This document shows, piece by piece, positions 61,567-64,000 of a DNA stretch of 64,000 nt. The notes under the pieces are model-generated. The model was not told where the DNA came from and ran no database searches. It saw nothing but the letters and a program-made list of their open reading frames with translations. The stretch lies in NCBI GenBank assembly GCA_910573745.1, contig CAJSYI010000013.1, positions 1 to 64,000 of the forward strand, written 5' to 3'. A program made the position numbers and the translations under genes. The number at the start of each line of letters is the position of its first letter. Position 1 is the stretch's first letter. Origin of the DNA: Muribaculaceae bacterium (GTDB lineage Bacteria > Bacteroidota > Bacteroidia > Bacteroidales > Muribaculaceae).

Positions 61567-63930
61567 TCATTTCATTTTCTCAAGCCTGGATGCATCCCCC
61601 ACGAACCACACGAGATCCCCGGCACGCAGCACGGTAGAAGGTTCAGGCTGGATATATTCATCTTCTCCACGGAGTATCTTGACAATCATGGCATAATAGT
61701 CTCGGCGTATGCGGGTCTGACCGAGCGGCTTGTCGATTATAGGCGAGTCAGGAGTGAGACACAGGCTTCTGAGCACCACTTCAGGCTGCTCCTTCGGAGC
61801 TGCCTGGAAATAAGCCTTCTCGTCGCGCTCAAGGTCATCGCTCAGCCGTTTTATCTGGTCATCGGTTCCTATGATGCCGAGCATGTCTCCGGGGAATATG
61901 CGCTCGTTTTTGGAAGGCAAAGCCATTATCCTCTGTCCGCGCTGGATGCTCGATATGCTCACCCCGTAATTCTCCCTAAGACCCGAATCTATAAGCTTGT
62001 CGCCCACAAAAGGACTGTAGGGGCCTACTTCTATGTATGCCTGATGCATATCGTCCACGAGATTGTTGTTGAGCCCCAGCCGGGTATTCTCGCGGATGTT
62101 GAGATTGTCGAGGAAACGGCGTTCCATTGCCGTATACCGTGCCTTGAGCTTGCGGGAAGCGAAAATCATTATGAAGACAAAACAGCATACCCCGGCTATC
62201 CATCCTGTCGTGGAACCGTATGCCACAGAAAGGAAATACACTATGAAAAGGAGCGTGAGTATGTAGCGTATTATCCTTATGGCCACCGAAGGGACATCGT
62301 ATTGCCGCTGTCCGCCGTCAGCCGACGGAGAACTGAAACACAACGCGCCGAGAAACGGGAGCATCACCAGAAGCGTGGCACAAGTGGCGATAAGATGCCC
62401 CCATGCCGGGATGTATGCAATAAGCAGCGGATAAAGCAGCATCCGGCTTATGAGCATTATAGCAACCAGTATCACCGAATACAGAAGCATGCGCCAGGCG
62501 TTGCGGCCCACTGCGGCCTTCCATGCGCTGCGGGCCTCGTTGGCATCAATCTCCTGTTTCGAGTAGCGTGAAATCAGGAAATCCAGACCTTTGGGAAGAT
62601 GCCGGGCCACAAAGCCATAGGCCGGATCGGCAAACTTTATGAAATACGGCGTAGTGAAGATGGTAATCACCGACACCGCCACGATAATCGGATACAGGGA
62701 CGCCTGAAGCACACCGAGACCCATGCCGAGCGAGGCTATGATGAAAGAGAATTCTCCTATCTGCGTCAGTGTGAAGCCGCTCTCTATGGCCACCCTCAGG
62801 GTCTGTCCCGTAACGAGCATGCCGAGCGTGCCGAAAACTATCATACCGGCTATGACCACTGCCGCAAGAAGAAGTATCTCGCTCCAATACGTAGTAAGCA
62901 CTCCGGGATCCACCATCATTCCCACTGAAATGAAAAAGACAGCCCCGAAGAGGTTCTTCACAGGCTGCACCACTTTCTCCATCCTCTCTGCCGCCATCGT
63001 CCCGGCCAGAATCGACCCCATGACGAAAGCCCCAAGTTCAAGGGAGAAGCCGCAAATCACCGAAAAGACGGCCATCGAGAAGCAAAGCCCCATCGAAACT
63101 ATAAGCAGCGTCTCTTCGTTCAGGTAGCTTCGGAGACGGTTCAGACCCGAAGGGAGAAGATAGACCCCGACCACGAACCATATTATCAGGAAAAAGGCGA
63201 GCTTCCCTACACTGTAAAGCAGTTCCGACCCCTCGACGTTGCCCATCGCCAACGAGGACAACAACACGAGCATAAGCACGGCAAAAAGGTCTTCGATTAT
63301 CAGGACTGCAAGCACGAGCGACGCAAACTTCTTCTGTTTGAGTCCCAAATCGGTGAGAGCCTTCAATATGATTGTGGTCGAAGACATGGATATCATGCCT
63401 CCAAGGAAGATGCAGTTGATGAAGTTCATGTCAAGCAGCTTCCCTACACCGAAGCCTGCCAGCACCATTCCCGTAATGATTATCAGAGCCGTAACTATGG
63501 CAGAACTTCCCGACCGCAATAGCTTCTTGAACGAGAACTCCAGCCCGAGCGTGAACATAAGCACCACGATTCCGAGGTCTGCCCAGAAATCTATGTTCTC
63601 GAGATTGGAAATCGAAGGCAGATAGACGAACTTCGGACTGGCGAGGAAACCTGCGAGGATGTAGCCGAGCACCACCGGCTGCTTGAGCTTCTTGAAAAGG
63701 AGCGTTACCACGGCTCCGAGAAGGAGCACCCAGGCGAGGTCGGCGATAAGCCCGTTGGTATGGCTCTCCGCATCGGCGGTCTCCTCCCTGCCTGCATCAG
63801 CGTTGATTTCAGTGAAAGCCGCCGCTTCAAGCTGAGACGCGGCGGGCTGGGCCATGGCATCGAAGCCGGCCGCCATCGGAAGCGATGCAGCGAGAAGGGT
63901 TTTGAGATGGAATCGACTCTTTTCGGTCAT
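61567..63930 (-). CDS. CPA2-family cation:proton antiporter with two TrkA-C domains
   Basis: The start at 63930 (MTEKSRFHLKTLLAASLPMA) gives 787 residues; 17 more codons in frame are not conserved in style. After an unusual Ala-rich, signal-like N-terminus (about 1-55) come about 12 membrane helices of the Na+/H+ exchanger domain (LKQPVVLGYILAGFLASPKF, LGIVVLMFTLGLEFSFKKLL). A second helical part (about 490-590) follows, then two RCK_C/TrkA-C domains (about 610-700 and 705-785). No TrkA-N NAD-binding domain is seen. It probably exchanges K+ or Na+ for H+. Confidence 0.88.
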   Translation of the reverse strand: MTEKSRFHLKTLLAASLPMAAGFDAMAQPAASQLEAAAFTEINADAGREETADAESHTNGLIADLAWVLLLGAVVTLLFKKLKQPVVLGYILAGFLASPKFVYLPSISNLENIDFWADLGIVVLMFTLGLEFSFKKLLRSGSSAIVTALIIITGMVLAGFGVGKLLDMNFINCIFLGGMISMSSTTIILKALTDLGLKQKKFASLVLAVLIIEDLFAVLMLVLLSSLAMGNVEGSELLYSVGKLAFFLIIWFVVGVYLLPSGLNRLRSYLNEETLLIVSMGLCFSMAVFSVICGFSLELGAFVMGSILAGTMAAERMEKVVQPVKNLFGAVFFISVGMMVDPGVLTTYWSEILLLAAVVIAGMIVFGTLGMLVTGQTLRVAIESGFTLTQIGEFSFIIASLGMGLGVLQASLYPIIVAVSVITIFTTPYFIKFADPAYGFVARHLPKGLDFLISRYSKQEIDANEARSAWKAAVGRNAWRMLLYSVILVAIMLISRMLLYPLLIAYIPAWGHLIATCATLLVMLPFLGALCFSSPSADGGQRQYDVPSVAIRIIRYILTLLFIVYFLSVAYGSTTGWIAGVCCFVFIMIFASRKLKARYTAMERRFLDNLNIRENTRLGLNNNLVDDMHQAYIEVGPYSPFVGDKLIDSGLRENYGVSISSIQRGQRIMALPSKNERIFPGDMLGIIGTDDQIKRLSDDLERDEKAYFQAAPKEQPEVVLRSLCLTPDSPIIDKPLGQTRIRRDYYAMIVKILRGEDEYIQPEPSTVLRAGDLVWFVGDASRLEKMK

Positions 63931-64000
63931 ATATATTGTTTCGGTCGAAAACGAATAAGAAAAAGGGGCTGTCCGCCACATTCGCGTAACGCGAGTGCAA

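Overview
The window looks like a gut Bacteroidales chromosome, most likely a Muribaculaceae relative (inference). The evidence is a SusC/SusD pair, T9SS-like C-terminal sorting tails, BspA-type leucine-rich repeats, DUF6048/DUF6452/DUF4199-type proteins, and a recurrent promoter of the Bacteroidetes type: a TTTG or TTG box, 19-20 bases, then TAnnTTTG. About fifteen good matches to that promoter were found by eye. Coding density is high and Shine-Dalgarno sequences are mostly absent. There is no rRNA operon, CRISPR array or intact prophage.

Layout. 0-7.6 kb: secreted LRR protein, zinc metallopeptidase, pyrB-pyrI, flavin reductase-like protein, a hemerythrin/LuxR pair and an acyltransferase. 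7.7-12 kb: guaB, then a sugar-modification trio (cytidylyltransferase, Gfo/Idh oxidoreductase, SDR). 12-20.5 kb: an envelope-biogenesis run (double-parvulin chaperone, parvulin-like lipoprotein, SurA, OstA-like protein) ending in mutL. 20.5-32 kb: secreted functions on the minus strand (choloylglycine-hydrolase-family enzyme, tailed secreted protein, C10 peptidase, SusD/SusC). 32-38 kb: small envelope proteins, GT2, DUF4199, bioB, tRNA-His. 38-43 kb: CvpA-like, sufC-sufD-sufS without sufB, GT2. 43-47 kb: prfB, a DEDDh exonuclease and an MsrAB lipoprotein. 47-51.3 kb: a repeat-bounded cassette with a GxxExxY PD-(D/E)XK nuclease-like protein and a 1109-residue protein carrying S1-like segments and a Schlafen-type AlbA_2 domain. 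51-64 kb: tricorn-like protease, SDR, an integrase remnant beside tRNA-Ser, an OmpA lipoprotein, a broken TPR gene, tRNA-Pro, two small membrane proteins, guaA and a CPA2 antiporter.

Three interspersed repeat families shape the window. Family A (about 310 bp, 26-bp terminal inverted repeats) has three copies plus a solo terminus. Family B (about 278 bp) has two full copies, one truncated copy and fragments. Family C (about 60-75 bp, GTGTGGTTCTT core) occurs only around the 47-51 kb cassette. One family A copy lies between the prfB promoter and its coding sequence. The best candidate for an undescribed system is the family C-bounded nuclease/AlbA_2 cassette; its defence or RNA-processing role is inference only.
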